This document shows, one piece after another, positions 25,172 through 33,972 of a stretch of DNA of 64,000 nt (its first letter is position 1; each line of letters starts with the position of its first letter). The translations under genes were made by a program, and so were the position numbers. Where the stretch lies: the NCBI GenBank assembly GCA_944350345.1, contig CALVOP010000003.1, forward strand, positions 1 to 64,000. The letters are read 5' to 3'. The DNA comes from an uncultured Bacilli bacterium (GTDB taxonomy: Bacteria; Bacillota_I; Bacilli_A; RF39; UBA660). Below the pieces are notes generated by a model, which was given only the letters and a program-made list of their open reading frames with translations, made no database searches and was not told where the DNA came from.

Positions 25172-26395
25172 ATGATATACATAATAAAAGAAGAAAAAGA
25201 AATAAAAAAACATGATATAAAACAAATAATAGATTGCAATAACAAAAGTTTAGAAGAATTTTATAATGAGTTAAAAGAATTGAAATTAAACGATAAAGAT
25301 AACATAGGTTTATTAAATGGAACAAAAGAACAAAAATCATTATTAGATTTTTATTTATACTATCAAAAGTCTAAAAAAAATATAGATAAGGCAATAAAAG
25401 AATATAACAAAAACTCAAATGAAAAAGATAATTTTATAATAAAAAATGCCATAAAAAAATTAGCAATTGCAAACAAAGGTGGAAAAAATTTAAGGGGAAT
25501 GCTAATAAACCTAGCCTATGACATAACAGGAGAAGAAGACACAAATCCAATGCCATTAATAATTGCATATGAACTATTTCAAACATCAATTTTAATACAC
25601 GATGACATAATAGATAAAGCAACACTTAGAAGAGGGGAAAAAACAATTCCAGAAAATTACATAGACGAATTCAAAAAAAATGATGAAAAAAGTAAACACA
25701 TTGCAAACTCTTTAGCATTATGTTTAGGAGACTATGGATTCTTTAAAACAAACGAAATATTATTAAAAAACTATGGTAAGAACGAAAACTTTACAGAACT
25801 TTTTAGTTATTATAACAAAATAGTAATAAATACAATAAAAGGAGAGATATTAGACGTATATTTGCCATACAAAGAAGAATACAAGCTAGGAAATTCAACA
25901 AAAGAAAAAGAAGTATTAGACATATACAAATTAAAAACAAGTTATTACACAATAATTGGTCCATTTACATTAGGATTAATTCTAGGAAACACAAAACAAA
26001 GTGTTTATGAAAAATATGAAGAATTTTTACTTAACATCGGCATATCTTTTCAAATAAAAGACGACATATTAGGTATATATAGTGAAGAAAGTGCACTCGG
26101 TAAATCAACAATATCTGACATCAAAGAATATAAACAAACCATATTATACACAACAGTTGAAGGCAAATATAAAAAAGAACTACTAAAATATTATGGAAAA
26201 GAAAAATTAAATCAAAAAGAAATAGCAAAAGTAAAAGACATATTTACAAAAAGTGGAGCATTAAATTATGCTACCAATAAAATGAACGAGTACTTTAATA
26301 AATCAAAAGAAATACTTAAAAACTTAAAAATCAAAAATGAATACAAAAGCATATTACTAGGATTAATTATATATTTACAATTAAGAAATAAGTAA
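25172..26395 (+). CDS. Polyprenyl diphosphate synthase with N-terminal extension
   Basis: The 407-residue protein condenses isopentenyl diphosphate onto an allylic primer. From about residue 105 it is a standard trans-prenyltransferase. The first aspartate motif is HDDIIDKATLRRG near residue 148, and the second is IKDDILGIYSEE near residue 305 (DDxxG instead of DDxxD). KSTISDIKEYKQT follows. The first ~95 residues are charged, helical and not part of the usual fold. Product chain length cannot be judged. The ribosome site is AAGGAG. Confidence 0.85.
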   Translation: MIYIIKEEKEIKKHDIKQIIDCNNKSLEEFYNELKELKLNDKDNIGLLNGTKEQKSLLDFYLYYQKSKKNIDKAIKEYNKNSNEKDNFIIKNAIKKLAIANKGGKNLRGMLINLAYDITGEEDTNPMPLIIAYELFQTSILIHDDIIDKATLRRGEKTIPENYIDEFKKNDEKSKHIANSLALCLGDYGFFKTNEILLKNYGKNENFTELFSYYNKIVINTIKGEILDVYLPYKEEYKLGNSTKEKEVLDIYKLKTSYYTIIGPFTLGLILGNTKQSVYEKYEEFLLNIGISFQIKDDILGIYSEESALGKSTISDIKEYKQTILYTTVEGKYKKELLKYYGKEKLNQKEIAKVKDIFTKSGALNYATNKMNEYFNKSKEILKNLKIKNEYKSILLGLIIYLQLRNK

Positions 26396-26452
26396 ATAAT
26401 TTCATTTGTATTTCAACTAGTATATGATATAATAAAAAGTAGGTGATTAAGA

Positions 26453-27028
26453 GTGGCAAACAAAAAAAATAACAAAACAAAAAAAACAAAGAATAACATA
26501 AAAGTTATAAAAAAACAAATAAAAAAAGAAACAAAAAAAATAGAAAATAATAAACTAGACGGAGAAATTTTAAGCTTTATAAAAATTGCCCTAGGTGTTG
26601 GAGTGGTAGTATTAATAGTATTTGGTGCAACAATATTAATGAATAAACTTGGAGTATTTGACGAAGGATACACTAAACCAGAAAAAGGTGAAATAATTAT
26701 AAGTTATGAAGATGCAACTGTTGGAACAATATTTAATCGCCCTGATGCCGAATACTATGTAATATTTGATGACTTTACAGAAAATCCAAACCAATACTTG
26801 ACAAGTATACTATTCAGATATAGTAACGAAGAAGAGACATTACCAATTTACAAAGTAGATATGTCAAATGGATTTAACACAAAATATGCTGGCGAACAAG
26901 GCAATCCAAGTGCGCAAAAAGTAGAAGATATAAAGATAAATGGCGTAACACTAATAAAAATAGTAAACGGAAAAAATGTTAAGTATATAGAAGGCACAAC
27001 AAATATTGAAAACGAACTACTAAAATAA
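26453..27028 (+). CDS. Membrane-anchored protein, possible cysteine-free thioredoxin-like fold
   Basis: The GTG start at 26453 follows AGGTGA. The 191-residue protein has a very lysine-rich N-terminus (about 35 residues), one membrane segment (about 43-65) and an extracellular domain. The domain contains AEYYVIFDDF and ends GVTLIKIVNGKNVKYIEG, a pattern like the last strands of thioredoxin folds. There is no cysteine, so a redox role is excluded. The function is unknown. Confidence 0.6.
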   Translation: MANKKNNKTKKTKNNIKVIKKQIKKETKKIENNKLDGEILSFIKIALGVGVVVLIVFGATILMNKLGVFDEGYTKPEKGEIIISYEDATVGTIFNRPDAEYYVIFDDFTENPNQYLTSILFRYSNEEETLPIYKVDMSNGFNTKYAGEQGNPSAQKVEDIKINGVTLIKIVNGKNVKYIEGTTNIENELLK

Positions 27029-27055
27029 AAAATCTGAAAATTTTCAGATTTTTTT
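27028..27055. terminator. Bidirectional terminator
   Basis: AATCTGAAAATTTTCAGATT at 27031-27050 is a perfect 20-bp palindrome flanked by A and T runs. It serves the upstream plus-strand gene and the minus-strand rpmB. Confidence 0.85.
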
Positions 27056-27223
27056 TTATGCAGCTTTTTTAGCTGATTTAATTTCTTTAGTAGATAATCT
27101 AACTTTTTTACCGTCAATTTTAACAGTTTGCAAATTAACTTTTTGAGTTTTTTTAGTAGCTTTCAAAGAAAAAGGTCTATTATTTGCTACATTATTCTTT
27201 CTATTTGATATATTTTTTGCCAT
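27056..27223 (-). CDS. rpmB: Ribosomal protein bL28
   Basis: ATG at 27223 lies behind a strong AAGGAGG, so the upstream in-frame ATG is not used. The 55-residue product matches the C-terminal two thirds of bL28: RPFSLKATKKTQKVNLQTVK, then VRLSTKEIKSAKK. The N-terminus is short and lacks the cysteines of zinc-type bL28. It is a minus-strand single gene. Confidence 0.8.
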   Translation of the reverse strand: MAKNISNRKNNVANNRPFSLKATKKTQKVNLQTVKIDGKKVRLSTKEIKSAKKAA

Positions 27224-27309
27224 AAATGCCTCCTTAAATTCCTCTAATAATTTAGCATAAAACACTAGTTAAGTCAACCAAAAACGTGTATAATGTAATA
27301 GGTGGTAAT

Positions 27310-28170
27310 ATGTTATACATAGGTAGTCATGTAAGTTTTAATAAAGATACACAACTCATAGGAGTAGTACAAACAGCAATAGAAAATGATGCTAACGTTT
27401 TCATGTTTTACACAGGAAGTAATCAAAGCACATTAAGGTTCCCAATAGACAAAAGCCTTACAGACAAAGCACATCAAATAATGCTAGAACACAACATAGA
27501 TAGAGAAAAATGTATTATACATGCTCCATTTATAATTAACCTAGCCAACAACAGCGATGAAAGAAAATATCAGTTTTACATAGATTTTTTAAAACAAGAA
27601 ATAGACAGATGCATAGCTTTAGGCATAAACAACTTAGTTTTACACCCAGGCAGTCATGTGAAAGTAGCAAAAGAAGAAGCTTTATTAAGCGTTTCCAATG
27701 GATTAAACGAAGCACTAAAAGAAAATCAAAACATAAAAATACTAATTGAATTTATGAGTGGGAAAGGTACAGAAGTAGGATCAACAATAGACGAACTTAA
27801 GACCATTTTAGAAAACGTTATATATAAAGACAAAGTATATATATGTTTAGACACATGCCACATAAACGATGCCGGATATGACTTAAACAATTTTGACGAA
27901 TTTTTAAACGAATTCGATCAAAAAATAGGAATAGATAAAATAAAATGCATTCACATAAATGACAGCAAAAATAATTTAGGCACTCACAAAGATAGGCATG
28001 AAAACATAGGATACGGAACCATTGGATTTCAAACACTTATAAATATAATTTATAATAAAAGACTAGAAAGCGTACCTAAAATATTAGAAACACCTTTTAT
28101 AAATGACCAAAGTCCGTACAAAACAGAAATAAAAATAATTAGAGAAAAAAAGTTCATAGAATTCAAATGA
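27310..28170 (+). CDS. nfo: Endonuclease IV (AP endonuclease)
   Basis: Nfo cleaves DNA 5' of abasic sites using three metal ions. I start at ATG 27310 after TAGGTGG; the product of 286 residues is the usual length. Metal ligands are visible in IHAPFIINLA, LVLHPGSHV, LIEFMSGKGTEVG, LDTCHINDAGYD, IHINDSKN, HKDRHENIGYGTIG and ETPF. A TATAAT box lies just before the ribosome site. The neighbouring YqfT-like gene repeats the Bacillus arrangement. Confidence 0.96.
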   Translation: MLYIGSHVSFNKDTQLIGVVQTAIENDANVFMFYTGSNQSTLRFPIDKSLTDKAHQIMLEHNIDREKCIIHAPFIINLANNSDERKYQFYIDFLKQEIDRCIALGINNLVLHPGSHVKVAKEEALLSVSNGLNEALKENQNIKILIEFMSGKGTEVGSTIDELKTILENVIYKDKVYICLDTCHINDAGYDLNNFDEFLNEFDQKIGIDKIKCIHINDSKNNLGTHKDRHENIGYGTIGFQTLINIIYNKRLESVPKILETPFINDQSPYKTEIKIIREKKFIEFK

Positions 28171-28411
28171 ACTTTTTATATTTATTATAAAACTCTAACA
28201 ACTTTAAATAAACCTCATCACTTAACTTATCCTTATAGTCTTCCAAATAAGCAATAGGATCCTCAAGCAAAACATCTATATCAAAATGAATTGCCTTAAA
28301 GATAATATCAACTTCTGCATCACTTACCATTACATTTTCCTTATATGCAAAACTAACAATATCATTTTTTGTAACATTAGCTGCATATCTTTTAATTACA
28401 CTTTTATTCAT
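28163..28411 (-). CDS. YqfT-like (DUF2624) small protein
   Basis: The 82-residue soluble protein is helical and has the family pattern YAANVTKNDIVSFAYKEN, then EDPIAYLEDYKDKLSDEVYLKLL. In Bacillus yqfT (DUF2624) lies beside yqfS/nfo, as here. The coding ends of the two convergent genes overlap by 8 bases. The start has GGAGG on the minus strand. The function is unknown. Confidence 0.7.
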   Translation of the reverse strand: MNKSVIKRYAANVTKNDIVSFAYKENVMVSDAEVDIIFKAIHFDIDVLLEDPIAYLEDYKDKLSDEVYLKLLEFYNKYKKFI

Positions 28412-28461
28412 TATACCTCCTATATAGTTTATGTTATTAAATTTTGGAAATACTAAATAAT

Positions 28462-30447
28462 ATGAAAAAATATTTATCAGATAACAAATTAATAAAACTA
28501 AAAATAAATTTCATTTCCATTACAATGATAATTATTTTTGCGTTCATACTACTTTACACATTTAAAATAATGATAATAGATAAAGAAAAATACGAAGAAC
28601 TTTTATACATAAAAACCAGCAAAATATACAAAGGAAGCGAAGCACCACGAGGAAACATATATGATAGAAATGGAATACTTTTAGTTGGAAACGAAAGCAT
28701 TCCTATAATAAAATACACAAAAACAAATTTAACAAATGAAGAAGAAATAAAACTAGCAACCAGAATAGCTGAAAACATTAAAATCGATTACACAAAAGTA
28801 AACGAAAACATGTTAAAAGAATATATTTATAATACTAATAAAGAAGAACTTTTAGGTAGAATAACAGAAAAAGTAAAAAAACAATATGAAAACAGAAAAA
28901 TTACAAACCAAGAATACAAAGAAATAATACTAGATAACATAACAGAAGAAGAAATAAATTCACTTAGTGAACAAGAAAAAACGACTGCATACATATACTA
29001 CATAATGAATTTAGGCTATAGATACGAAGACAAAATGATAAAAAACAAAGAAGTAACAGAAGAAGAAATGAAATACATAGAAAATGAACCAAACTTATAT
29101 ATAGACTACATTTACGAAAGAACATATCCGTACGGAGACACACTAAAAAACATATTAGGAAATGTAGGCAGCATTCAAGAAGAAGACTTAGAACAATATT
29201 TAGAACAAGGATACTTTAGAAATGATTTAGTAGGAACAAGTTACTTAGAAGAAGAGTACGAATCATATTTAAAAGGAACACCATACACTTATAGAATAAC
29301 AAGCGATGGAAAAAGAGAGACAGTAACAGAAATGGAAAAAGGAAACGATTTATATCTCACAATAGACATAAATTTACAAGTTGAAATAGAAAAAATAGTA
29401 GAAGAACAAATGATAAAAACAAAAGGTGAGCCAAACACGACATATTTTAATAAAAACTACATCATAATTGGAAACGCATACAACGGAAGCATTTATGCAT
29501 TTGTCGGTAAAATGATAACATACAACGGAAAATATAATTTCATTGATAACAGTTTAGGTTTAATTACCGATGCGATAACACCAGGTTCATCAATAAAAGG
29601 AGCAAGCCATTTAGTAGGTTATAGCACAGGTGCAATAACATATGGACAAAAAATAACAGATGGCTGCATTAAAATAAAAAATACTGACGAAAAATGTTCA
29701 TGGAAAAATCTAGGAGTAATTGATGACCTAGAAGCACTAAAGTATTCATCAAACTACTATCAATTTGTAACAGCCATAAAAATTGGCAAAGGAAATTACA
29801 GATATAACGCACCACTAATACTAGACAAAAACGGTTTTGAAACATACAGAAAAATTTTTAACGGATTAGGTTTAGGAATAAAAACAGGTATAGATTTACC
29901 TTATGAAAGCACCGGTTTTAAAGGAAACGATGAATACGTATTAAGCTTATTAGACTTTCCTATAGGACAGTACGATAACTACACACCAATTCAAATGTTT
30001 CAATACATCTCAACAATATATAATAACGGCACCAGAGTTGCACCACACTTAGCAAACTACATAAAAAATGACACAGAAACCATATACGAATACAAAAGGA
30101 ATGTAGTTGGCGGGGTAAACGTAAAAGAGCAAGACTTTTTAAGAGTAAAAGAAGGCTTAAAAATGGTAATGGAAAGTGGTGGAACAGGGTATGGATACAT
30201 AAATTTAAAATACAATCCAATAGGAAAAACAGGAACAGCTCAAAGCTTTATTGACACAAATGGAGACGGGAAAATAGACACTGAAACAGTAAGCAAAGCA
30301 TTTGTTGGAATAGCAGATGAAATAACTTTTGTAGTATTAAGCCCAAACATAAGCGATAGAAAAACATCATACACATCTAGTAGCAACAAAAAATTAAGCA
30401 AAACAATAAGCAACTTATATTTTGAAAAATACAAAAAAACCCAATAA
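28462..30447 (+). CDS. Class B penicillin-binding protein (PBP2-like transpeptidase)
   Basis: The protein of about 661 residues has one membrane segment (about 18-38) and the dimerisation domain RGNIYDRNG. Its transpeptidase domain has SxxK at S376 (PGSSIKG), SxN near 430 (YSSNYYQF) and KTG near 589 (GKTGTAQSF). Directly after KTG comes DTNGDGKIDTET (30253-30288), a canonical-looking calcium-binding loop. There is no PASTA domain. The start is uncertain: TTG 28444 is also in frame and neither has a strong ribosome site. It is probably the elongation PBP; this third class B PBP is unlinked to the dcw genes. Confidence 0.9.
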   Translation: MKKYLSDNKLIKLKINFISITMIIIFAFILLYTFKIMIIDKEKYEELLYIKTSKIYKGSEAPRGNIYDRNGILLVGNESIPIIKYTKTNLTNEEEIKLATRIAENIKIDYTKVNENMLKEYIYNTNKEELLGRITEKVKKQYENRKITNQEYKEIILDNITEEEINSLSEQEKTTAYIYYIMNLGYRYEDKMIKNKEVTEEEMKYIENEPNLYIDYIYERTYPYGDTLKNILGNVGSIQEEDLEQYLEQGYFRNDLVGTSYLEEEYESYLKGTPYTYRITSDGKRETVTEMEKGNDLYLTIDINLQVEIEKIVEEQMIKTKGEPNTTYFNKNYIIIGNAYNGSIYAFVGKMITYNGKYNFIDNSLGLITDAITPGSSIKGASHLVGYSTGAITYGQKITDGCIKIKNTDEKCSWKNLGVIDDLEALKYSSNYYQFVTAIKIGKGNYRYNAPLILDKNGFETYRKIFNGLGLGIKTGIDLPYESTGFKGNDEYVLSLLDFPIGQYDNYTPIQMFQYISTIYNNGTRVAPHLANYIKNDTETIYEYKRNVVGGVNVKEQDFLRVKEGLKMVMESGGTGYGYINLKYNPIGKTGTAQSFIDTNGDGKIDTETVSKAFVGIADEITFVVLSPNISDRKTSYTSSSNKKLSKTISNLYFEKYKKTQ

Positions 30448-30451
30448 GGGT

Positions 30452-30775
30452 TTAAATAATAGTATTATTATAAGTAATATCTTCTTCCTTAACTTGTTCT
30501 AACTTAGATATTCTCGTATCAAGATTTCTAACTTGTCTTTCAAGTTTAGTTAACCTATCATCAATATCATAATCATAAATTTGGTTAGCCATTTGAGGAT
30601 ACATCATATTTTGATTATACATTTGATTTGGTAAAGAACTGTTTTGCATCATTTGGTTTGGCATCATCATATTAGGCATCATTTGATTAGGCATAAAGTT
30701 CTGATTAATTGGCATAGGTTGGTCTATAAATCCACCAGCATTATAATTAGAATAAAACATATCACGCTTGTTCAT
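30452..30775 (-). CDS. Met/Asn/Gln/Pro-rich protein with C-terminal coiled coil, possible spore coat protein
   Basis: The 107-residue product has a low-complexity half (repeats such as PNQMMPNMMMPNQMMQ, about residues 20-65). A coiled coil follows (DDRLTKLERQVRNLDTRISKL). The ribosome site on the minus strand is GGAGG. Such composition is frequent among Firmicutes spore-coat and exosporium proteins, and the genome carries sporulation genes. The coat role is an inference and not shown by homology. Confidence 0.5.
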   Translation of the reverse strand: MNKRDMFYSNYNAGGFIDQPMPINQNFMPNQMMPNMMMPNQMMQNSSLPNQMYNQNMMYPQMANQIYDYDIDDRLTKLERQVRNLDTRISKLEQVKEEDITYNNTII

Positions 30776-30860
30776 AGTTTACCTCCATTATTTCACTCAT
30801 ATTATATGATTATTGTTAAAAAATGTGAAAAATGCTAAAATATACATGAGGTCATATAAA

Positions 30861-31481
30861 ATGAGATTAAAAAACATAAAAGGCGCTAAAGAATTTGTGA
30901 CAAAAAACGATTACATAATAAAAAATCCAACAAATTATAAAGGCAAATACAAAAGCATATTTAAAAATAAAAACAAAATTGAATTAGAAATAGGTGTAGG
31001 CAAAGGAGACTTTATAATAGAAAAAGCCCTATCAAACCCAAATATAAATTATATTGGCGTAGAAAAATACGCCAGTGTTTTAATATTTGCAATAAAAAAA
31101 GCAGAAAAAAACAAAATTACAAATATAAAATTCATTCTATCAGATGCAATACATATAGACGAAATATTTTATAAAGAAATAAGTAAATTATATCTTAACT
31201 TTAGTGATCCATGGCCAAAAAAGAGACACGAAAAAAGAAGATTAACAAGTGACGTGTTTTTAAATAAATACAAAAGCATATTTAAAAACATAAAAATAAT
31301 CGAGCAAAAAACAGATAATGATAACCTATTTGAATACAGTATAAAAAGTTACAAAAGAAATGGATACATACCTATAAAGAAATCAACAAACTACATAAGC
31401 AAATACAAAACAGAATACGAAAACAAATTTATAAAAAAAGGTAAAAATATAAATTACATAAAAGTAATAAAATTAGTTTAA
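30861..31481 (+). CDS. trmB: tRNA (guanine-N7-)-methyltransferase
   Basis: TrmB methylates G46 in the tRNA variable loop with S-adenosylmethionine. I start at ATG 30861 (MRLKNIKGAKEFV), which matches the family N-terminus and follows GAGG; 206 residues. The SAM-binding IELEIGVGKGDF, VEKYASV and the signature YLNFSDPWPKKRHEKRRL (near residue 120) are present. Confidence 0.95.
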   Translation: MRLKNIKGAKEFVTKNDYIIKNPTNYKGKYKSIFKNKNKIELEIGVGKGDFIIEKALSNPNINYIGVEKYASVLIFAIKKAEKNKITNIKFILSDAIHIDEIFYKEISKLYLNFSDPWPKKRHEKRRLTSDVFLNKYKSIFKNIKIIEQKTDNDNLFEYSIKSYKRNGYIPIKKSTNYISKYKTEYENKFIKKGKNINYIKVIKLV

Positions 31482-31528
31482 CTTTTACAAAATATTTGTT
31501 ATAATTTTAAATGGAAGTGGGTGAAGTG

Positions 31529-32176
31529 ATGCTAAAAAAAATTATCTTGATAACCGGGCTATTTCTAATTACAGGATGTACAAGCGTGAGCATCAATACA
31601 TTAAGTATTGAATCTGCAATTAATAACGTATTAAATCAAGATAACGAATTATATAACACCTATGAAGTTGGATATAGATTTTATAAACCAAGAAACTTTA
31701 ATTTATTAAAAAGTGATGGAAACAATTATGAATATATAAATAACGGAAAAAAATATTACTTATATGTAGACGTATTAGCCTACTACAATAAAGTAAATAA
31801 TCAATACAGCCTAAAGAAAGATGCATATTACATACAAGAGTTTAACTACAATGGAGAATATGGTTTTTTAAATATTATTCAAAAAGATGATTACTTTTAT
31901 CTTAAAATAATGTATAATTATGCTATAATAGAAGTGAAAGTTAAAGAAGACGATATAATTGAATCAATAATATATTCTAGTATTTTGCTTTCGTCTATAA
32001 ATTACAATGATAATGTAATTGATCATTTAGTTCAAAACAATCTAATAGGAACTAACGAAAAAAAATTTGAGTTAGAAGGGCCTAAAGAGAAAGAAGAAAC
32101 ATATTTAGATTATTTAGAAGATTACGATGATTATGACAAAGAAAATGAAATACCTGACCCAGATGTTATTAATTAG
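31529..32176 (+). CDS. Lipoprotein of unknown function
   Basis: ATG 31529 follows GGGTGAAG. The 215-residue protein has a lipoprotein signal (FLITGCTS, Cys near residue 17), a central beta-rich domain and a very acidic tail (YLEDYDDYDKENE). I recognise no family. It is the first gene of a run of four envelope-type genes to 33.8 kb. Confidence 0.7.
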   Translation: MLKKIILITGLFLITGCTSVSINTLSIESAINNVLNQDNELYNTYEVGYRFYKPRNFNLLKSDGNNYEYINNGKKYYLYVDVLAYYNKVNNQYSLKKDAYYIQEFNYNGEYGFLNIIQKDDYFYLKIMYNYAIIEVKVKEDDIIESIIYSSILLSSINYNDNVIDHLVQNNLIGTNEKKFELEGPKEKEETYLDYLEDYDDYDKENEIPDPDVIN

Positions 32177-32191
32177 AAAGAGGTGTAAAAA

Positions 32192-33043
32192 ATGGGTTTA
32201 ATCGGAAAACTTAAAAACATATTTTATGATGAAGAAATTGTTGAAGTAAAAGAAGAACCAACAGTTAGAGAAGAAAAAAAAGAAGAAATTAGGAAGCCAA
32301 GAATAGAAGAGATACAGGTTCAAAAAGAAGAAAAAATAGAAAACACATATAGTGAAAGAGAATTATTTAAAAGTGAACCAACATTCAAATTTCCAGTTAT
32401 TGATGAGGATGATGATGAGCCAATTCAAACGAGAAGCAGAGTTAACACGATAGATTTAGATAGACGAGAACCAACAAAAAGATCTGAAATAGTAACTGAA
32501 AGAATTAACGAAATTCACAAACCAAGCATAAATACTACTATTAACAAGGAGAGGAATACTGAAAAAACTTTTACTCCATCGCCTGTCATTTCGCCAGTAT
32601 ATGGAATCCTTGATAAAAATTATACTAAAGAAGAAATAAAAGAAAAAATAGAAACATCAAAAAGACCAAGTGAATCGGAATTTAATTATGACTATGTAAG
32701 AAGAAAAGCTTATGGAACGCTTGAAGATGAATTAGAAAATACTTTAACAAAACTAAATAATGAGGTAGACAAAAAAGTTAAAGAAGAGCCAAAAGACGAT
32801 AATAGTAAAAGCATAGAAGAATTATTAACTGAAATAGAAGAAAATGCTAACATATCAGTTGGCGATTTAGAAGAAAAAATTAAAGACGAATATGAATTAG
32901 AAGAAGAACAAACACCAGTATTAGAAGAAAAAGAAGAAATCAAAATAGAAAACGACTTATCATTAGATACAGATGACAAAACACTTGAACATGATTTATT
33001 TAACTTAATAGATTCAATGTATGAAGATAAGGAAGGAGAATAA
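32192..33043 (+). CDS. Acidic, largely disordered protein with a SPVYG motif
   Basis: The 283-residue cytoplasmic protein is rich in Glu and Lys, with no membrane segment after a short hydrophobic start. Conserved-looking islands are TFKFPVIDEDDDEP (about 67), FTPSPVISPVYGILDKNY (about 128) and EHDLFNLIDSMYED at the end. This island pattern suggests a scaffold or adaptor with short linear binding motifs. The gene is tightly spaced with its neighbours; the next gene starts 3 bases after its stop. Confidence 0.6.
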   Translation: MGLIGKLKNIFYDEEIVEVKEEPTVREEKKEEIRKPRIEEIQVQKEEKIENTYSERELFKSEPTFKFPVIDEDDDEPIQTRSRVNTIDLDRREPTKRSEIVTERINEIHKPSINTTINKERNTEKTFTPSPVISPVYGILDKNYTKEEIKEKIETSKRPSESEFNYDYVRRKAYGTLEDELENTLTKLNNEVDKKVKEEPKDDNSKSIEELLTEIEENANISVGDLEEKIKDEYELEEEQTPVLEEKEEIKIENDLSLDTDDKTLEHDLFNLIDSMYEDKEGE

Positions 33044-33045
33044 AA

Positions 33046-33333
33046 ATGGAGGCGCTACAATTAACACTACCTATTGTTATTTACTTTTTGCTAATAATTT
33101 TACTCATAATAGGAATAGTATTAGGAATAAAATTAATAACAACTATGAATAAAGTGGATAAAATTTTAGATGATGTAAATGAAAAATTAGAATCAGTTGG
33201 TGAGGTATTTAACGTCATAGACTTTGTAACTGGTAAAATGTCAGCGATAAGTGAAACAATAATTGGAGCATTAACTACTGCAGTAGTTAAAATATTCAAG
33301 AAATTTAATAAGGAGAGTGGAATTGATGAGTAA
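33046..33333 (+). CDS. DUF948 (YtxG-like) membrane protein
   Basis: The 95-residue protein has one N-terminal membrane segment followed by an amphipathic helix (NKVDKILDDVNEKLESVGEV), the DUF948 layout. It overlaps the YtxH-like gene, as in Bacillus ytxG-ytxH. The ribosome site is AAGGAGA. Confidence 0.75.
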   Translation: MEALQLTLPIVIYFLLIILLIIGIVLGIKLITTMNKVDKILDDVNEKLESVGEVFNVIDFVTGKMSAISETIIGALTTAVVKIFKKFNKESGIDE

Positions 33334-33772
33334 AGGAAAAGGATTTGGGAAATTTATTTGTGGAGCAGCGTTAGGCGCAGGTTTGGCATTGTTATTTGCA
33401 CCTAATAAGGGAAGTGTAACAAGAGCAAAACTAAAGGCAAAATTAGATGAAGTACTAGATTATGTGAAAAACATTGACAAAGAAGAAGTAAAAGAAGAAA
33501 TAACAAATAGAGTATATGAATTAAAAAAAGAGTTAGCAACACTAGATAAAGAAAAAGTATTGGATATCGCAAAAGATCAAGCACAAAAAATCCAAAAGAA
33601 AGCAGAAGAATTATATCAATATGCAATAAAAAAAGGGACACCAGTTTTACAAGATGTTACTAACGAAGTAAGATTGCGTGCTTTACAAGTAGCCAAAGAT
33701 ATAGTTGTTAAATTAGAAAGTGCTGATACTAAGCCTAAAAAAACTACAACAAAAAAGAAAACAACAAAATAA
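33326..33772 (+). CDS. YtxH-like protein
   Basis: ATG 33326 follows AAGGAG and overlaps the previous gene by 8 bases. The 148-residue protein starts with a glycine-rich membrane helix (FGKFICGAALGAGLALLFAP), the YtxH signature. A long charged helix and a lysine/threonine tail follow. Family members are general-stress, membrane-associated proteins of unknown biochemical role. Confidence 0.8.
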   Translation: MSKGKGFGKFICGAALGAGLALLFAPNKGSVTRAKLKAKLDEVLDYVKNIDKEEVKEEITNRVYELKKELATLDKEKVLDIAKDQAQKIQKKAEELYQYAIKKGTPVLQDVTNEVRLRALQVAKDIVVKLESADTKPKKTTTKKKTTK

Positions 33773-33783
33773 TCTATGAAAAA

Positions 33784-33955
33784 AACGAATAGCAATATAA
33801 ACTGATTTCAGAAAGTTAGTGGGAGATGAAAACTAATACGGTTATATTGTAAATGTACATTTTTGGAGATTAATTAGGTCACGCTTTATAGTGAATGAGA
33901 AAAAAATAAGGTGGTACCACGGAAAAATTCGTCCTTTAGTGCTATCTTTTTTATT
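33784..33955 (+). promoter_or_regulatory. T-box riboswitch, tyrosine-specific, upstream of tyrS
   Basis: The T-box sequence AAGGTGGTACCACGG is at 33908-33922. Stem I base CAATATAA (33793-33800) pairs with TTATATTG (33842-33849). Just before the latter, AATACGG contains the specifier TAC (33837-33839), a Tyr codon matching the downstream gene. The AG-box-like AGTGGGAGATGAAAA is also present. A GTGCTATC stretch and a long T-run follow for termination. Uncharged tRNA-Tyr would turn tyrS on. Confidence 0.92.
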
Positions 33956-33972
33956 ATTTAAAGGAGGATAAA

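Noticed and set aside
30644-30838. His/Ile-rich ORF antisense to the Met/Asn/Gln-rich protein
   Set aside because: Its composition is simply the complement of the low-complexity coding strand; no ribosome site.
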